This document shows positions 36,989-37,993 of a stretch of 37,993 nt of DNA, in pieces. Both the position numbers and the translations under genes were made by a program. The stretch comes from Planctomycetaceae bacterium. Lineage in GTDB: Bacteria > Planctomycetota > Planctomycetia > Pirellulales > Pirellulaceae. The stretch spans positions 1 to 37,993 of the forward strand of contig DNWZ01000745.1 in the NCBI GenBank assembly GCA_003506095.1, given 5' to 3'. How positions within the stretch are numbered: position 1 is the first letter of the stretch; each line of letters opens with the position of its first letter. Under the pieces are notes generated by a model that was not told where the DNA came from, searched no databases, and worked only from the letters and a program-made list of their open reading frames with translations.

Positions 36989-37083
36989 GCCTATCCGAAA
37001 AGGGGTCTGACCCTTTGGAGGCGTGTCGATTTTATTGCGTTTTTTGTCACGCCGGAGAGGGTCAGCCCCCTTTTCGGATTGGC
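36989..37083. repeat. 95-bp imperfect inverted-repeat element (REP/MITE-like)
   Basis: The left arm starts at 36989 (GCCTATCCGAAAAGGGGTCT, then GACCC...GGCGTG to 37025). The right arm is at 37048-37083 (CACGCC...GGGTCAGCCCCCTTTTCGGATTGGC). The arms pair over about 33 bp with a few mismatches around a 22-nt AT-rich centre containing GATTTTATTGCG. The GGGTCTGACCC / AAAAGGGG core resembles dispersed palindromic repeats seen in many bacterial genomes, including ones linked to REP-associated Y1 transposases. It lies between divergent miaE and ftsY, so it could also fold as a strong RNA hairpin in a leader. Confidence 0.75.
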
Positions 37084-37130
37084 TTTTGAGAGAGTCATTC
37101 TGTCGTTAATTGACCCGGGAGCGTAGTGGG

Positions 37131-37993
37131 ATGGTTTTTTGGAAGTCCAAATCACAGCCGGAGCCGTCCGATGAGGATAAGGGCGGACTGCTTGCCCGGA
37201 TGCGTGCCGGTTTGCAAAAAACACGTGCGGTACTCAATACCGATATTCGCGACCTGTTCAAGTCCGAAGGGCGACTGGTTGACGAAACGTTCTTGCAAGA
37301 ATTGTTCGCCAAACTGATTCGCACTGATATGGGTGTCGAGCCGGCAACCGAGATTCGCGACCAAATCGGCAACGACTATCGTGGTCGCGTGGTCCATTTC
37401 GAAGAAGTGCTGAAGAGTATTTCTGCCCAGATTCGCGAGATGCTGGTCGGTGATTCGGTCGGATTGGCTAAAGCCGAAGCGGGTCCGACCGTGGTTTTGG
37501 TCGTTGGCGTCAACGGCAGTGGCAAAACGACATCGATTGGCAAATTGGCCAATAACTTGCACAAAAGCGGCTCGCGAGTTTTATTGGGAGCCGGCGATAC
37601 GTTTCGCGCCGCGGCGGTTGAGCAGTTAACCGTTTGGGCTGGGCGGATCGGCTGCGATATCGTCACCGCGCCGGCTGAATCCGACCCGGCCAGCGTTGCT
37701 TTTCGCACCGCCCAGCGAGCCGCGGAGGAAGGGCATGACTATGCCGTCGTTGATACCGCTGGACGATTGCAGACTCAAAGCCACCTGATGCAGCAGTTGG
37801 ACAAAATCCGTCGTGTTGTCGGCAAACAGGTCGAAGGGGCACCGCACGAAGTGTTGCTGGTCCTCGATGCAACTGCCGGCCAGAACGCGATCAGCCAAGC
37901 ACGCGGTTTCAGCGATGCCGCCGGATGCACGGGCATCATTTTGACGAAGCTCGATGGATCGGCAAAAGGCGGGGTGATCATTCCGATCAAGCG
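37131..37993 (+). CDS. ftsY: signal recognition particle receptor FtsY, 3' end beyond window
   Basis: The first 287 residues of FtsY, the SRP receptor GTPase that delivers ribosomes to the inner membrane. The acidic A domain typical of E. coli is nearly absent: only about 17 residues precede the N domain, whose helices include GLLARMRAGLQKTRAVLNTD. GTPase motifs: G1 GVNGSGKTT (126-134), the insertion-box motif DTFRAAA (156-162), G3 DTAGR (208-212), LDATAGQ near 245, and TKLDGSAKGG near 272-281, which is the G4/G5 closing region. The start at ATG 37131 gives MVFWKSK, a hydrophobic/basic amphipathic tip consistent with membrane contact. The C-terminus is cut by the window edge. It is divergent from miaE. 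Confidence 0.95.
   Translation, partial: MVFWKSKSQPEPSDEDKGGLLARMRAGLQKTRAVLNTDIRDLFKSEGRLVDETFLQELFAKLIRTDMGVEPATEIRDQIGNDYRGRVVHFEEVLKSISAQIREMLVGDSVGLAKAEAGPTVVLVVGVNGSGKTTSIGKLANNLHKSGSRVLLGAGDTFRAAAVEQLTVWAGRIGCDIVTAPAESDPASVAFRTAQRAAEEGHDYAVVDTAGRLQTQSHLMQQLDKIRRVVGKQVEGAPHEVLLVLDATAGQNAISQARGFSDAAGCTGIILTKLDGSAKGGVIIPIK

Overview
The window looks like chromosomal DNA from a planctomycete, most likely a marine Pirellulaceae (Rhodopirellula-like) bacterium. This rests on protein style, not on a database search. It contains giant secreted multidomain proteins whose N-termini carry the planctomycete motif of the type RRL-x-FE-x-LE-x-RRL. Their C-termini carry dockerin-like DVNGDG...DAL repeats. 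There are also two planctomycete outer-membrane beta-barrel proteins, free-standing PDZ proteins, and very long envelope proteins with weak or absent Shine-Dalgarno sequences.

Layout. Positions 1-9.3 kb form an accessory-looking block, visibly more AT-rich than the rest. It holds an outer-membrane porin-like gene (477-1700), a dockerin-bearing metalloprotease on the minus strand (1797-5771), about 0.9 kb without a gene, two minus-strand PDZ proteins (6653-7606, 7819-8469) and a decayed third PDZ gene on the plus strand (8821-9205). The first 66 bases nearly repeat positions 9794-9859, which lie inside the next gene, so this block sits between direct repeats. From 9393 to 19894 there is a single-pass membrane protein of unknown function (minus strand), a divergent BBP7-like barrel protein with a terminator, a 1781-residue secreted protein with PPC-like, SdrD-B-like, GEVED, tandem-95/Big_9-like, cohesin-like and dockerin modules, and a small cytosolic-looking hypothetical protein.

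From 20150 to 31026 two giant envelope proteins (1239 and 2386 residues) are encoded back to back with an ATGA stop/start overlap, so they are probably translationally coupled. The second looks like two copies of the first protein's plan (signal, large ectodomain, membrane cluster) joined end to end.

From 31030 to the end the window is mostly housekeeping: coaD behind a class-V PLP enzyme on the minus strand, a two-helix small membrane protein, an HNH endonuclease, a split zinc-ribbon protein overlapping tail-to-tail with a secreted hypothetical protein, miaE, and the start of ftsY running off the right edge. A 95-bp imperfect inverted-repeat element lies between miaE and ftsY.

No rRNA, tRNA, CRISPR array, insertion sequence or phage gene was recognised. 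The best candidates for something undescribed are the coupled giant envelope operon and the co-occurrence of cohesin-like and dockerin modules in neighbouring secreted proteins, one an apparently active and one an apparently inactivated metzincin-type protein.
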